From NCBI GenBank assembly GCA_009923685.1, contig RFTA01000002.1, positions 1-40,057 on the forward strand: a stretch of 40,057 nt of DNA. The letters are read 5' to 3'. How positions within the stretch are numbered: the stretch's first letter is position 1; the number at the start of each line of letters is the position of its first letter. Under the pieces are notes generated by a model. That model ran no database searches. It was not told the origin of the DNA and saw only the letters and a list, made by a program, of their open reading frames with translations. The stretch comes from Actinomycetota bacterium. GTDB taxonomy: Bacteria; Actinomycetota; Acidimicrobiia; Acidimicrobiales; Ilumatobacteraceae. This document shows positions 28,986 to 37,998 of the stretch, in pieces. A program made the position numbers and the translations under genes.

Positions 28986-29512
28986 TATCTGCCACCCATT
29001 GACTGAGCAACTCTCATCGCAAATGGACTAGAGGCAATATGACATAGAGCGATCGCTGCGGCATCTGCGGCATCTGCGGGTTCGGGAATTGAATTTAGCT
29101 TCAGTCTTTGCTTGACCATTTTTTGAACTTGGGCTTTGTCGGCACCACCCCAACCAGTTATCGCGAGTTTCACTTGGTTGGGCGAATACTGCGCGACTGC
29201 GACACCTCTTTTAGCTGCGGCACTCAAGACGAGCCCACTAACTTGTCCCACGCTCATCGCCGTGCGCACATTTGATTGAAAAAATATGTGCTCAACGGCG
29301 ACTGCGTTTGGCTGATATTCGTCAAGAAGTGCATCGAGTTCGACCGAGATCTCGGCGAGTCGATTCGGCAGTTCGTCTTCGGGTTTGGTGCGCAATACGC
29401 CGATCGCGGTAAGTGACACTTCGTTTGAACTCACTACTCGCAGCACCGCATAACCACACCGGGTGAGACCCGGGTCGATACCCAAAACATTTTGCGAATG
29501 CGGGGCGAACAT
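28985..29512 (-). CDS. ruvC: Crossover junction endodeoxyribonuclease RuvC
   Basis: VLGIDPGLTRCGYAVL; VAVEHIFFQSNVRTAMSVGQVSG; ADAADAAAIALCH. Confidence 0.97.
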   Translation of the reverse strand: MFAPHSQNVLGIDPGLTRCGYAVLRVVSSNEVSLTAIGVLRTKPEDELPNRLAEISVELDALLDEYQPNAVAVEHIFFQSNVRTAMSVGQVSGLVLSAAAKRGVAVAQYSPNQVKLAITGWGGADKAQVQKMVKQRLKLNSIPEPADAADAAAIALCHIASSPFAMRVAQSMGGR

Positions 29513-29536
29513 ATGTTCATCTTAGTGTGCGACTGC

Positions 29537-29998
29537 CTATGCGTTGGCGACCGCCTCGATGAGTTCGCTGACCGGACGAAATGTGACCCCAAGAAGCGCA
29601 CGATGCACGTATTTAACAACACCATTTCCGTCGATTACGAAGACACTTCGTCGCGGCAGACCCAGAGGCCCGATCACCGAGTAAAGATTGGCCACCGTTT
29701 TTTCGGTATCTGCAAGCAACGGAAATTTGAACCCTTGTTTGGCGCTGAACGATTCGTGGCTTGCGATATCTTGGGCCGAGATCGCAAGAATTTGAGCATT
29801 GACTTCGGTGAACTGCTTCAACTCGTTGTTGTACGAACAAAGTTGTCGTGTGCAGACCAAAGTTTCGTCGCCTGGATAAAAAACCAGCACCACAATTTGT
29901 CCGCGAAATTGAGAAAGCGTATAACTTTTGTTTGACGTACCCAAAAGTGTGAAGTCTGGGGCGATGTCACCGACTTCGATTGGTTTTGATGATGCCAT
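29537..29998 (-). CDS. Peroxiredoxin, Bcp/PrxQ-like
   Basis: VGDIAPDFTLLGTSNKSYTLSQFRGQIVVLVFYPGDETLVCTRQLC; PxxxTxxC motif with a second Cys five residues on. Confidence 0.92.
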   Translation of the reverse strand: MASSKPIEVGDIAPDFTLLGTSNKSYTLSQFRGQIVVLVFYPGDETLVCTRQLCSYNNELKQFTEVNAQILAISAQDIASHESFSAKQGFKFPLLADTEKTVANLYSVIGPLGLPRRSVFVIDGNGVVKYVHRALLGVTFRPVSELIEAVANA

Positions 29999-30000
29999 GG

Positions 30001-30747
30001 TCAGCCGACTTCTTGCATCAATGATTCAGAGATGTCAAAATTCGCATAAACGTCTTGAACATCGTCATTGTCATCAAGTTCGTTCATTATCTTCAGAATT
30101 GCTTTTGCCTCATCTGGATCATTGATCGTCACCATGTTCGATGAAAGCATCGTCGATGTCGCCGAACCCACGGAAATCTTCGCCGACTCAAGGGCAGCCT
30201 TTAGCTCGTAGACCTGGCTCGGATCGCACGTAATGTGCCACATTTCTTCTTCGGCAGTTATGTCTTCTAGCCCGTGATCTAAACCAATCGTCATCAACTC
30301 TTCTTCGCTCGCCGACTTTGGCACAAGAATCACTCCCTTTCGTGAAAACTGCCATCCCACCGAACCAGGAGCGGCCATTGAACCACCTTGCTTTGAAAAA
30401 ATTATGCGCACATCGGCTGCAGTTCGATTTCGATTATCCGTGAGAATATCAATCAACATCGCAACGCCACCCGGTGCATATGCCTCGTAGGTGACCGATT
30501 CGTAGGCCTTGCCGTCGGTTTCGCCGATACCACGTTTAATTGCACGATCGATTGCGTCGTTGGTCATCGAAGCTGCCTTTGCTTTTGCAACTACCGTGCG
30601 CAACGACGCGTTCGTAGAGACATCGCCACCGCCTTCACGCGCGGCAACTTCAAGCAGTCGCGAAAGTTTGGCAAAAGTTTTGCCTCTCACCTTGTCGATC
30701 GCAGCTTTCTTGTGTTTGATCGTTGCCCATTTAGAGTGACCAGACAT
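30001..30747 (-). CDS. YebC/PmpR family protein
   Basis: MSGHSKWATIKHKKAAIDKVRGKTFAKLSRLLEVAAREGGGD; YEAYAPGGVAMLIDILTDNRNRTAADVRIIFSKQGGSMA. Confidence 0.96.
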   Translation of the reverse strand: MSGHSKWATIKHKKAAIDKVRGKTFAKLSRLLEVAAREGGGDVSTNASLRTVVAKAKAASMTNDAIDRAIKRGIGETDGKAYESVTYEAYAPGGVAMLIDILTDNRNRTAADVRIIFSKQGGSMAAPGSVGWQFSRKGVILVPKSASEEELMTIGLDHGLEDITAEEEMWHITCDPSQVYELKAALESAKISVGSATSTMLSSNMVTINDPDEAKAILKIMNELDDNDDVQDVYANFDISESLMQEVG

Positions 30748-30749
30748 TT

Positions 30750-31346
30750 TTATATCTCCTTTATGAACAATTCATGGATGCGACTATCGGGCGAAAGTTC
30801 AGGATGAAATGATGCAACCAGGACGTTTTTCTGCTTGGCCAGGACAATGTCACCATTCAACTCCGCTAGTGTCTCGACAGTTTGGTCGGCCTTGACGATG
30901 CGCGGTGCACGAATAAAGAGAGCGTGAAACGAATCGTCAAAAATTTCAATTTCAAGATCGGCTTCGAAACTATCGACCTGACGACCATAGGCATTGCGTT
31001 GCACTTCGATGTCAATTGCGGCAAAAGAAACTTGATCGGCTCGACCATCGATAATTTTTTTAGCCAAAAGAATCATCCCCGCACAAGTGCCAAACACCGG
31101 CATTCCTTCGTGGATCAATTTATTTATTGGCTCAAACAATTCAGAAGATTCGAGCAACTGCGACATTGTCGTCGATTCACCACCCGGCATGACGAGCGCG
31201 TCGATAGATGCCAAGTCTTGGGGCGTTCTTACTTCTTGTGACCCGACATCAAGGGTGTCGAGAACTTTTGCGTGACTTTGATAAGCGCCCTGCAGCGCTA
31301 GAACCCCGACAACTTTCGCCGACTTAGATTGTGAAACTCGAACCAC
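30750..31346 (-). CDS. pdxT: Pyridoxal 5'-phosphate synthase glutaminase subunit
   Basis: VGVLALQGAYQSHAKVL; MPGGESTTMSQLL; FGTCAGMILLAKKI; ASFHPELSPDSRIHELF. Confidence 0.96.
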   Translation of the reverse strand: MVRVSQSKSAKVVGVLALQGAYQSHAKVLDTLDVGSQEVRTPQDLASIDALVMPGGESTTMSQLLESSELFEPINKLIHEGMPVFGTCAGMILLAKKIIDGRADQVSFAAIDIEVQRNAYGRQVDSFEADLEIEIFDDSFHALFIRAPRIVKADQTVETLAELNGDIVLAKQKNVLVASFHPELSPDSRIHELFIKEI

Positions 31347-31364
31347 CTGGAGGCCTCGAATCGT

Positions 31365-32273
31365 TCACCAGCCACGCTCTGCATATCTTTGTTCAATTTT
31401 GTCCATGCCGATGCCCGTCATCGGTCCTCCGAGATTGCGACTGACCTTGGCGATGATTTCTGGGTCGCGAAAATGTGTCGTTGCTTCAACGATCGCTTTT
31501 GCGCGTGGTGCTGGATCATCGCTCTTAAAAATGCCCGAGCCGACGAACACAGCCTGAGCGCCAAGTTGCATTGCTAACGCCGCATCACTTGGGGTGGCGA
31601 TGCCACCGGCGCAAAATAGTGGAACTTGTAGCCAACCAGTTTCGGCGATTTCTTGCACCAAGGGCAACGGAGCTTGCAATTTTTTGGCCCAATCAAATAG
31701 TTCGGCTGAGTCGGCTTGCGTGATTTTGCGAATGTCACCAATTATCGATCGAAGGTGTCGCACCGCTTCGACGATGTTGCCCGTGCCCGCTTCGCCTTTT
31801 GAGCGAATCAACGCTGCGCCTTCACTGATGCGTCGCAACGCCTCACCAAGATTTGTGGCACCGCAGACAAATGGCGCGGTGAATTTGAGTTTGTCAATGT
31901 GATGGGTTTCGTCGGCTGGTGTCAGCACTTCACTTTCGTCGATGAAGTCGACACCGAGAGACTCAAGAACTTGCGCTTCAACGAAATGTCCGATGCGTGC
32001 TTTGGCCATCACCGGTATTGAACAGACGGCCTGAATGCCCGTGATCATTTCTGGATCGCTCATTCGTGCGACACCGCCGTCTCGACGAATATCTGCCGGC
32101 ACTCTTTCAAGGGCCATGACGGCGCATGCGCCCGCATCTTCGGCGATCTTTGCTTGCTCGGGGTTGACGACATCCATAATCACGCCACCCTTGAGCATCT
32201 CTGCAAGACCACGCTTGACGAGCATCGACCCCGTAGATGTTTTGGCTGTGTTTTCGGTTTCGCGCTTTGCCAT
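31365..32273 (-). CDS. pdxS: Pyridoxal 5'-phosphate synthase synthase subunit
   Basis: [87 protein letters not shown]. Confidence 0.98.
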   Translation of the reverse strand: MAKRETENTAKTSTGSMLVKRGLAEMLKGGVIMDVVNPEQAKIAEDAGACAVMALERVPADIRRDGGVARMSDPEMITGIQAVCSIPVMAKARIGHFVEAQVLESLGVDFIDESEVLTPADETHHIDKLKFTAPFVCGATNLGEALRRISEGAALIRSKGEAGTGNIVEAVRHLRSIIGDIRKITQADSAELFDWAKKLQAPLPLVQEIAETGWLQVPLFCAGGIATPSDAALAMQLGAQAVFVGSGIFKSDDPAPRAKAIVEATTHFRDPEIIAKVSRNLGGPMTGIGMDKIEQRYAERGW

Positions 32274-32277
32274 TTAT

Positions 32278-32346
32278 GAACCTTTCAACCTCTAACGCTT
32301 ATCGTATCTTTGCGCGGCTTTACGCAACTAGCGCAAACGAAGGTTC
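32278..32346 (-). promoter_or_regulatory. Nested inverted repeats in the pdxS 5' leader (candidate structured RNA or operator)
   Basis: Outer arms GAACCTT/AAGGTTC (32278-32284, 32340-32346); inner arms TTTGCGC/GCGCAAA (32309-32315, 32331-32337); the minus-strand 3' outer arm GAAAGGTTC lies directly before the pdxS ATG. Confidence 0.45.
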
Positions 32347-32357
32347 TCTGGTGACTT

Positions 32358-33425
32358 TTATGGGTAGGGCACGCTGGCAGTGTCGATGCCCGCAGGCACA
32401 TGCACCGCCGACTTAGCCCGAATGACCTCTACCCAAGTGCGACCCGGAGTTAGTTTGATTGCGACACCCTTTGTGTCTTTAAACACATATGGCTTCAGCG
32501 GGTCTGTTCGCTCCCATGAGCCTTGAATCAAAACTCCAGCGGTGTAAACCCAAACTTCGCCACTGCCAAGAGTCTTGGCAACAGGGCTCGAGCCCGACTT
32601 GCCATAGACGACCGACATCACGACCACGTTGGCCGCGTTAATTCGCACATCTTCGACGTCGACATGCGGTTTGTCATCTTGCGAACGAACGAACGTCAAA
32701 TTTTCTGGGCTCCACTCCCACATCACATCGACGCCATCCATCGAAATCTTGACAGCACCTGACGGCTTGGCGTCGGTCGGCACAGTCTCACCATCAGCGC
32801 GATATTCAAATTGTGGCACGGGTGGTTTTGCATCGGCTGGCGCAAGTGTCCACAGTTTTGAAGTTTCAGCAACCAGGTTGTGCGGCGCAACACGACTTGA
32901 CTCGCGCCTGAAACCGCCTGCTTCGTTTGCCGCCGAATGACTGAGGTCGATCATGGTCGATTTGCGAATTTCAGCGGTCACCTTCGAGTTGCCGCCGCTC
33001 CAAACAAAAAGTGGACCGTTCAACGACGCCAACAAGTCAATGTCTTGCAATCGACCGCTACGTATCGGACCAACGGGGTCGCTACCTTGCGACTGAAATA
33101 CTGCGGCGAACCGAGTCAATTGTTCGACGTTTTCTTCGAACACAATGTCAGCCTGGTTCAAACCCCACTGAGGTCGGGCTTTCGGGTGGTTGTCAATCTT
33201 CACGACCATCGCCGGACGACCAATAACGGTTTCGTCTGGTGCTTGCGCCCCGGTCAGTGGAGCACGCACAACTGGAATCGTGCTCGTTGTGGTCGCCTCG
33301 ACGCTTGCATCTGTCGATTCAACGACACTCTCTGTGGTTGACGAATCTGACGAACCACTACAACTTACAAAAACCAAACCGGCAACAATCAACACAACAA
33401 AATTTCGTGTCTTTCGATTAAGCAT
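32358..33425 (-). CDS. DUF3048-like putative lipoprotein
   Basis: Lipobox-like LVFVSCSGSS; Ser/Thr-rich linker; RPAMVVKIDNHPKARPQWGLNQADIVFEENVEQLTRFAAVFQSQGSDPVGPIRSGRLQDIDLL as in the YerB/DUF3048 family. Confidence 0.85.
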   Translation of the reverse strand: MLNRKTRNFVVLIVAGLVFVSCSGSSDSSTTESVVESTDASVEATTTSTIPVVRAPLTGAQAPDETVIGRPAMVVKIDNHPKARPQWGLNQADIVFEENVEQLTRFAAVFQSQGSDPVGPIRSGRLQDIDLLASLNGPLFVWSGGNSKVTAEIRKSTMIDLSHSAANEAGGFRRESSRVAPHNLVAETSKLWTLAPADAKPPVPQFEYRADGETVPTDAKPSGAVKISMDGVDVMWEWSPENLTFVRSQDDKPHVDVEDVRINAANVVVMSVVYGKSGSSPVAKTLGSGEVWVYTAGVLIQGSWERTDPLKPYVFKDTKGVAIKLTPGRTWVEVIRAKSAVHVPAGIDTASVPYP

Positions 33426-33427
33426 GC

Positions 33428-34333
33428 TTACATCTCCCTTAAGAGTGCTATTCGCTCAGAGAGCGGTGGATGGGTATTAAATAGTTTATGAAATCCACCT
33501 AGCCTGCCTGCGTCATTCACCCCCGACAAAGGCTGCTCAATCCACATATGGGCCGTAGCCATGCTGGCCGAGTGCGTAACGGTGCTGTCTGCTTGAAGTT
33601 TTTCTAGGGCGGATATCAAACCTGGCGGATACCGAGTCAACTGACACGCCGAAACATCGGCCAATGTTTCGCGACGACGACTCACGCTTGCTTGCATTAT
33701 TCGCGCAACGATTGGCGCAATGATCAACAATGCGAAGCCCACAAGCGCCAGCGGATTACTCGAATTCTGGCGATCAGATGACCGACTGACTCGCCCGCCG
33801 TTCCACCACATCATGCGAATCGCCAAGTCGGTGAGAATCGCAATCGTACCGACAAGGGTTACCGCCAAAGTCGAAACCAAGATGTCGTAGTTTTTGATGT
33901 GCGAAAGTTCATGAGCAAGAACACCTTCAAGTTCGACACGGTCGAGTTTTTCGAGCAGACCACTAGTCACGGCAATTGCAGCATGCTTTGGGTTGCGTCC
34001 CGTCGCAATAGCATTTGGTGCAGGGTCGTCGATCACATAAACACGTGGCTTGGGTAAGCCGCCAGCAATGCACAAACCTTCAACCAAATTGTGCAGTCGT
34101 TTATATGTTTGCTCGTCGGCGGGTTTGGCGCGACTAACGCGCAACGCGATCGAATCTGACTTCCAATATGACGTGAACGCCATAACAGTCGAGATAATCA
34201 AAGCGATCGATGTGCCAAAAATCGGGTTTCCAGAAACCTGCCCGGCCGCGGCGCCAGCCACGACGGTCAGCACGACAAAACCAAGCAACAAAAAAATTGA
34301 ACGGCGTTTGTTCGAAGAGATTAAATCGTGCAT
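33428..34333 (-). CDS. htpX: M48 family metalloprotease HtpX
   Basis: VLAHELSHIKNYD (HExxH); NAIATGRNPKHAAIAVTSGLLEKL; TM helices; adjacent to lemA. Confidence 0.92.
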   Translation of the reverse strand: MHDLISSNKRRSIFLLLGFVVLTVVAGAAAGQVSGNPIFGTSIALIISTVMAFTSYWKSDSIALRVSRAKPADEQTYKRLHNLVEGLCIAGGLPKPRVYVIDDPAPNAIATGRNPKHAAIAVTSGLLEKLDRVELEGVLAHELSHIKNYDILVSTLAVTLVGTIAILTDLAIRMMWWNGGRVSRSSDRQNSSNPLALVGFALLIIAPIVARIMQASVSRRRETLADVSACQLTRYPPGLISALEKLQADSTVTHSASMATAHMWIEQPLSGVNDAGRLGGFHKLFNTHPPLSERIALLREM

Positions 34334-34347
34334 AAATATTTGCCGTT

Positions 34348-34899
34348 TTAGAATTGCACCTTCGGTGCGACTTTTTCAGCATCGGTGGCTTCAAAGAATT
34401 CACTCTCTTTGAATTTAAACAATGAGGCAAATATCACGCTCGGAAACGAATGAACCGCATTGTTGTATGCCAACACGGCGTCATTGAAAAATTGACGGGC
34501 GTAGGCGATGCGGCTCTCGGTGTTGCTCAACTCTTCTTGCAAACTCAAAAAACTTGCATTGGCTTTTAAATCTGGATACGACTCGGACAAGGCAAACAAT
34601 TGACGCAACGCTCCCGACAGAGCGTTGTCGGCGCCAGCTTGACCGGCGACCGTGCTTGGTGCGGCCATCGCAACATTTCGTGCAGCAATGACCTGTTGCA
34701 GAGTTTTTTGTTCGAAATCTGCATAACCCTTCACGGTTTCAACAAGATTTGGAATCAACTCGATGCGACGCTTCAACTGCACATCGATCTGCGACCACGC
34801 ATTTTTGACTTGGTTTCGTCGCTGCACCAATGAGTTGTAGGACAATGCGACAAAACCACCAAGAACGACGACCACGCCAAGCCAAATAAAATTCGACAT
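34348..34899 (-). CDS. lemA: LemA family protein
   Basis: YNSLVQRRNQVKNAWSQIDVQLKRRIELIPNLVETVKGYADFEQKTL; ESRIAYARQFFNDAVLAYNNAVHSFPS. Confidence 0.95.
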   Translation of the reverse strand: MSNFIWLGVVVVLGGFVALSYNSLVQRRNQVKNAWSQIDVQLKRRIELIPNLVETVKGYADFEQKTLQQVIAARNVAMAAPSTVAGQAGADNALSGALRQLFALSESYPDLKANASFLSLQEELSNTESRIAYARQFFNDAVLAYNNAVHSFPSVIFASLFKFKESEFFEATDAEKVAPKVQF

Positions 34900-34946
34900 A
34901 GAACCTCTTGCTCTCTTTAGGGGTGAAAACTTATTCTACTGCGTCG

Positions 34947-36107
34947 TTATAACTGCTGGGGTTTGCGCAACACTCGATCTGAGAACATTCGCACGACGCG
35001 ACTTTTTGGATGATGATCTGGATCAAAACTCTCACGTTCTAAAACTTTGTGATAGATCTCAACATAGATTTCAGCAAGGTGACGCATCGAAAGGTCTTTG
35101 GCCCGCTCTAAACCAGCCAACCGCAATCTTTCGGCCAGGGCTTTGTCGCCAATGACCCGCACCAATGCCTCGGCCAAAGAGTTGATATCACCAGGTTCAA
35201 CCAACCATCCGTTCACATCATGTGTCGCAACGTTTCTGTAACCCTCGAGCGAACTTGCCACAACTGGCGCGCCACTTGCCATCGCCTCAAGCACGACAAT
35301 GCCGAATGATTCGCTGTGCAGGCTCGGCGCGCAAAAAACGGTGCACTTTGCCAGTCGATCAATTTTTTCGGCGTCGGTGATACGCCCGAGCCATGAGATG
35401 CGGCCGTCATGGGCATATTTCGCTTTTAGTTCGTTGATTCCTTCACCATCAGAGGCAACCCAGAGTTCTGTGTCGTCGGCAATTTTTTCGAACGCTTCTA
35501 GCAATATTGCAAGACCCTTGCGCGGTTCGAACCTTCCGCAAAAGAAGATTGACTTGCTCTCGCCACGCACAATTTCAGGTCGCAGATATTGATCGCTCTC
35601 GATGCCGTTGAACAAAATTTCGTAATCACCACCCAAATATCGATGAGCAAGTTCGCGCGCCTGGGGTGAAACCGCGACTCGAGCATCCAAAAAATCGGCG
35701 ATCCAATTCACACCTTTGCTCAAGCGTCCATACCACGCGATGTCACCCGCGGCATGAAATGTGCCAACCATCGGCGCCAACCGCAACAACAGCGCCGTCA
35801 CCGTCGGGCCCGGCGCAATCGGTTCGTGAAGGTGCAACACGTCAAATGCTTCGTCATTGATCGCACGGATTGTGCGCAACGCAGCCGATGGGTCTGGAGC
35901 AAGCGGAACTATTGAGCCGTTGGCGGCAGTTGGCAAACTATTGCCGAGTGGTGTCACAAATGGTTCGGGCGGTGGGCCATCACACGGCCCGAGAACGCGA
36001 GCCTCGTGTCCCATTTTGCGCAACTCGCGTGCCAAGCCGAGAACTTGCACTTGAACTCCGCCAGGAATCGTCAAACTGTATGGCGAAATCAGACCAATGC
36101 GCAACAT
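34947..36107 (-). CDS. pimA: GT4 glycosyltransferase, probable phosphatidylinositol mannosyltransferase
   Basis: MLRIGLISPYSLTIPGGVQVQVLGLARELRKMGHEARVLGPCDGPPP; LFNGIESDQYLRPE; FCGRFEPRKGLAILLEAFE; HSESFGIVVLEAMASGAPVVAS; context of patA and pgsA. The track start at 36236 overlaps the divergent gene; ATG 36107 preferred. Confidence 0.87.
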   Translation of the reverse strand: MLRIGLISPYSLTIPGGVQVQVLGLARELRKMGHEARVLGPCDGPPPEPFVTPLGNSLPTAANGSIVPLAPDPSAALRTIRAINDEAFDVLHLHEPIAPGPTVTALLLRLAPMVGTFHAAGDIAWYGRLSKGVNWIADFLDARVAVSPQARELAHRYLGGDYEILFNGIESDQYLRPEIVRGESKSIFFCGRFEPRKGLAILLEAFEKIADDTELWVASDGEGINELKAKYAHDGRISWLGRITDAEKIDRLAKCTVFCAPSLHSESFGIVVLEAMASGAPVVASSLEGYRNVATHDVNGWLVEPGDINSLAEALVRVIGDKALAERLRLAGLERAKDLSMRHLAEIYVEIYHKVLERESFDPDHHPKSRVVRMFSDRVLRKPQQL

Positions 36108-36199
36108 CTTTTTGCGCACATAGCTGTTGCCGAAAGTTGCACTCGTCTTTTGATCTGACACCACATCTACGGTACGACCGTTGCGACTAGTTTTAATGC

Positions 36200-37123
36200 A
36201 TGAGTTCGCCCGAAGATTTTCGACCCGCAGTTTCAATGGTCGCGACAGCGACGAAACGCCAAGCGATACTTCATCTTGCTCAACGTGCCGAAGAACTTAA
36301 TTTTTCTGGTATTGCCTGCCCGAGTCTTGGCGCAACGATGGGTCTGTGTGTCTCACTCGCCCACTCGACCAACACGATTAAATTTTGGACTTCGATTCAG
36401 CCCATTTATTACAGCCACGCAATAGAAATGGCTAATACGGCGGCGCACATTCATGAAATTTCGAACGGTCGCTTCGGCTTAGGCCTCGGTGTTAGTCACG
36501 GTCCGGTCGTCAGTCGCCTCGGCGCAAACACCGCCACACCGTTAGCAGATATCAAGTCGTATCTCGAAACCATGAAAACTCAAGAGCGATTTTCTGGTCA
36601 ACTTCCGCCGATCTATCTCGCGGCGCTGAGAAATAAAATGCTCCTTCTGGCCAGTGAAATTTCTGACGGAGTAATTTGGGCTAATGCGTCGCGCAAAAGT
36701 ATTGCTGCGCAACTCTCACTGCTCGACGATTCGCGACGAGACAAAATGTTCGTCGCCAACATGGTGCCAACCGTGATAAGCGACGATCTCGAAGCAGCTC
36801 GAGCAATTCATCGCAAAACCCTCGTCGGTTACGTGACGCTGCCCAATTACCGCAACTATTGGCGAGCATGCGGATATGGCGACCAAATCGATGCCTTTGA
36901 AAAGATTTTGGCTGAATCACCCAAAGAGTCGCGCAACGCAGAAATTATCTCGGCTATGGACAACGAGTGGCTTGACGACTGCACGATTTCTGGCGACGCC
37001 GATTCGGTTCGCAACCAGCTCTACGGCTGGTCGAAGTTGAGTGTGTTGCCAATTGCGGTTATGTCGTCGACAACTGGCGGCCAAGCCACGGCGATAAATC
37101 AACTTTTCGACGCCTATCGCTGA
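36200..37123 (+). CDS. LLM class flavin/F420-dependent oxidoreductase
   Basis: Luciferase-like pattern: LAQRAEELNFSGIACPSLG...NTIKFWTSIQPIYYSHAIEMANTAAHIHEISNGRFGLGLGVSHGPVVSRLG; LPPIYLAALRNKMLLLASEISDGVIWANAS. The only plus-strand CDS. Confidence 0.88.
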   Translation: MSSPEDFRPAVSMVATATKRQAILHLAQRAEELNFSGIACPSLGATMGLCVSLAHSTNTIKFWTSIQPIYYSHAIEMANTAAHIHEISNGRFGLGLGVSHGPVVSRLGANTATPLADIKSYLETMKTQERFSGQLPPIYLAALRNKMLLLASEISDGVIWANASRKSIAAQLSLLDDSRRDKMFVANMVPTVISDDLEAARAIHRKTLVGYVTLPNYRNYWRACGYGDQIDAFEKILAESPKESRNAEIISAMDNEWLDDCTISGDADSVRNQLYGWSKLSVLPIAVMSSTTGGQATAINQLFDAYR

Positions 37124-37998
37124 ATAATTTTTTCGACTTTGTCGCTTGGCCAATTAGGTTGAAACAAATGCCACTGTTCGGGTGCGCGTCGAATCAAAAC
37201 CTCGATCGAACTTGTCAATTCTTGCGCGACGCGCGATATGTCATCACGCAGCGATCCATGGCGATGAACATTTATCGGCGGCAACACCAAAGTCTGATGC
37301 TGGTCGAAACCCTCGGCGAAGTATGTGCCGATCGGAATCAACGCAGCCCCGGTGCGCAACGCAAAAAACGCCGGACCAGCCGGCACCTTGGTGCGCTCGC
37401 CAAAAAATTCAACTTCTACACCGTTGCCTTGCAGATCGCGATCGCATAGCAGTGCAACGATCTCATTTTTTGCGAGCGCATCTTGCACCGCGACGCCCGC
37501 ATTGTCATCTAACGGAATCACGGACACGCCATAACTTTTGCGCAACTGTGTGAACATCTCGAACAACTCTTTGTTTTGCAGTTTTTCAACTACGGCGTGC
37601 AGTTCATGACCTTGATGAATCAGCCATCGACCTGACCACTCCCAGCCGCCAAGGTGTGGGAGGGCCAAGATCACCCCTTTGCCACTTGTTAGTGCATCTT
37701 TGATGTGTTCAAAGCCGAGCACATTTATGCCTCTGTCGATTGCCGCTTTGTCGAGTGACGGCAAGCGAAAAGTCTCGAGGTAATAGCGTGCGTAACTTTT
37801 GTAGGCCCGCCGCACAACTCTATAGATCTCATTGTCGCTCATATCCGGCTTGACACGAAGCATGTTGCGACCGACGATCTCGCGTTGCCCACGCAACACT
37901 GAGCACAACACCGGCACTACAAAAAAATCAATCGCCCTGAAAACAAATGCCGGCGCAACTCGTGCGAGCCTCGAAACTAGTCGGTAGCCAAAAATCAC
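37114..37998 (-). CDS. patA: LpxL/HtrB-like acyltransferase, probable phosphatidylinositol mannoside acyltransferase
   Basis: GVILALPHLGGWEWSGRWLIHQGHELHAVVEKLQNKELFEMFTQLRKSYGVSVIPLD; LCDRDLQGNGVEVEFFGERTKVPAGPAFFALRTGAALIPIG; HX4E motif; between pgsA and pimA. Confidence 0.88.
   Translation of the reverse strand: MIFGYRLVSRLARVAPAFVFRAIDFFVVPVLCSVLRGQREIVGRNMLRVKPDMSDNEIYRVVRRAYKSYARYYLETFRLPSLDKAAIDRGINVLGFEHIKDALTSGKGVILALPHLGGWEWSGRWLIHQGHELHAVVEKLQNKELFEMFTQLRKSYGVSVIPLDDNAGVAVQDALAKNEIVALLCDRDLQGNGVEVEFFGERTKVPAGPAFFALRTGAALIPIGTYFAEGFDQHQTLVLPPINVHRHGSLRDDISRVAQELTSSIEVLIRRAPEQWHLFQPNWPSDKVEKIIQR

Noticed and set aside
29055-29085. Short tandem repeat (gcggcatct) near the ruvC 3' end
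   Set aside because: Encodes the conserved ADAADA segment of RuvC; no need for a separate explanation.
36108-36236. 43-aa N-terminal extension of PimA in the ORF track
   Set aside because: Typical GT4 start MLRIGLISPYS begins at 36107; the extension runs into the divergent LLM gene.
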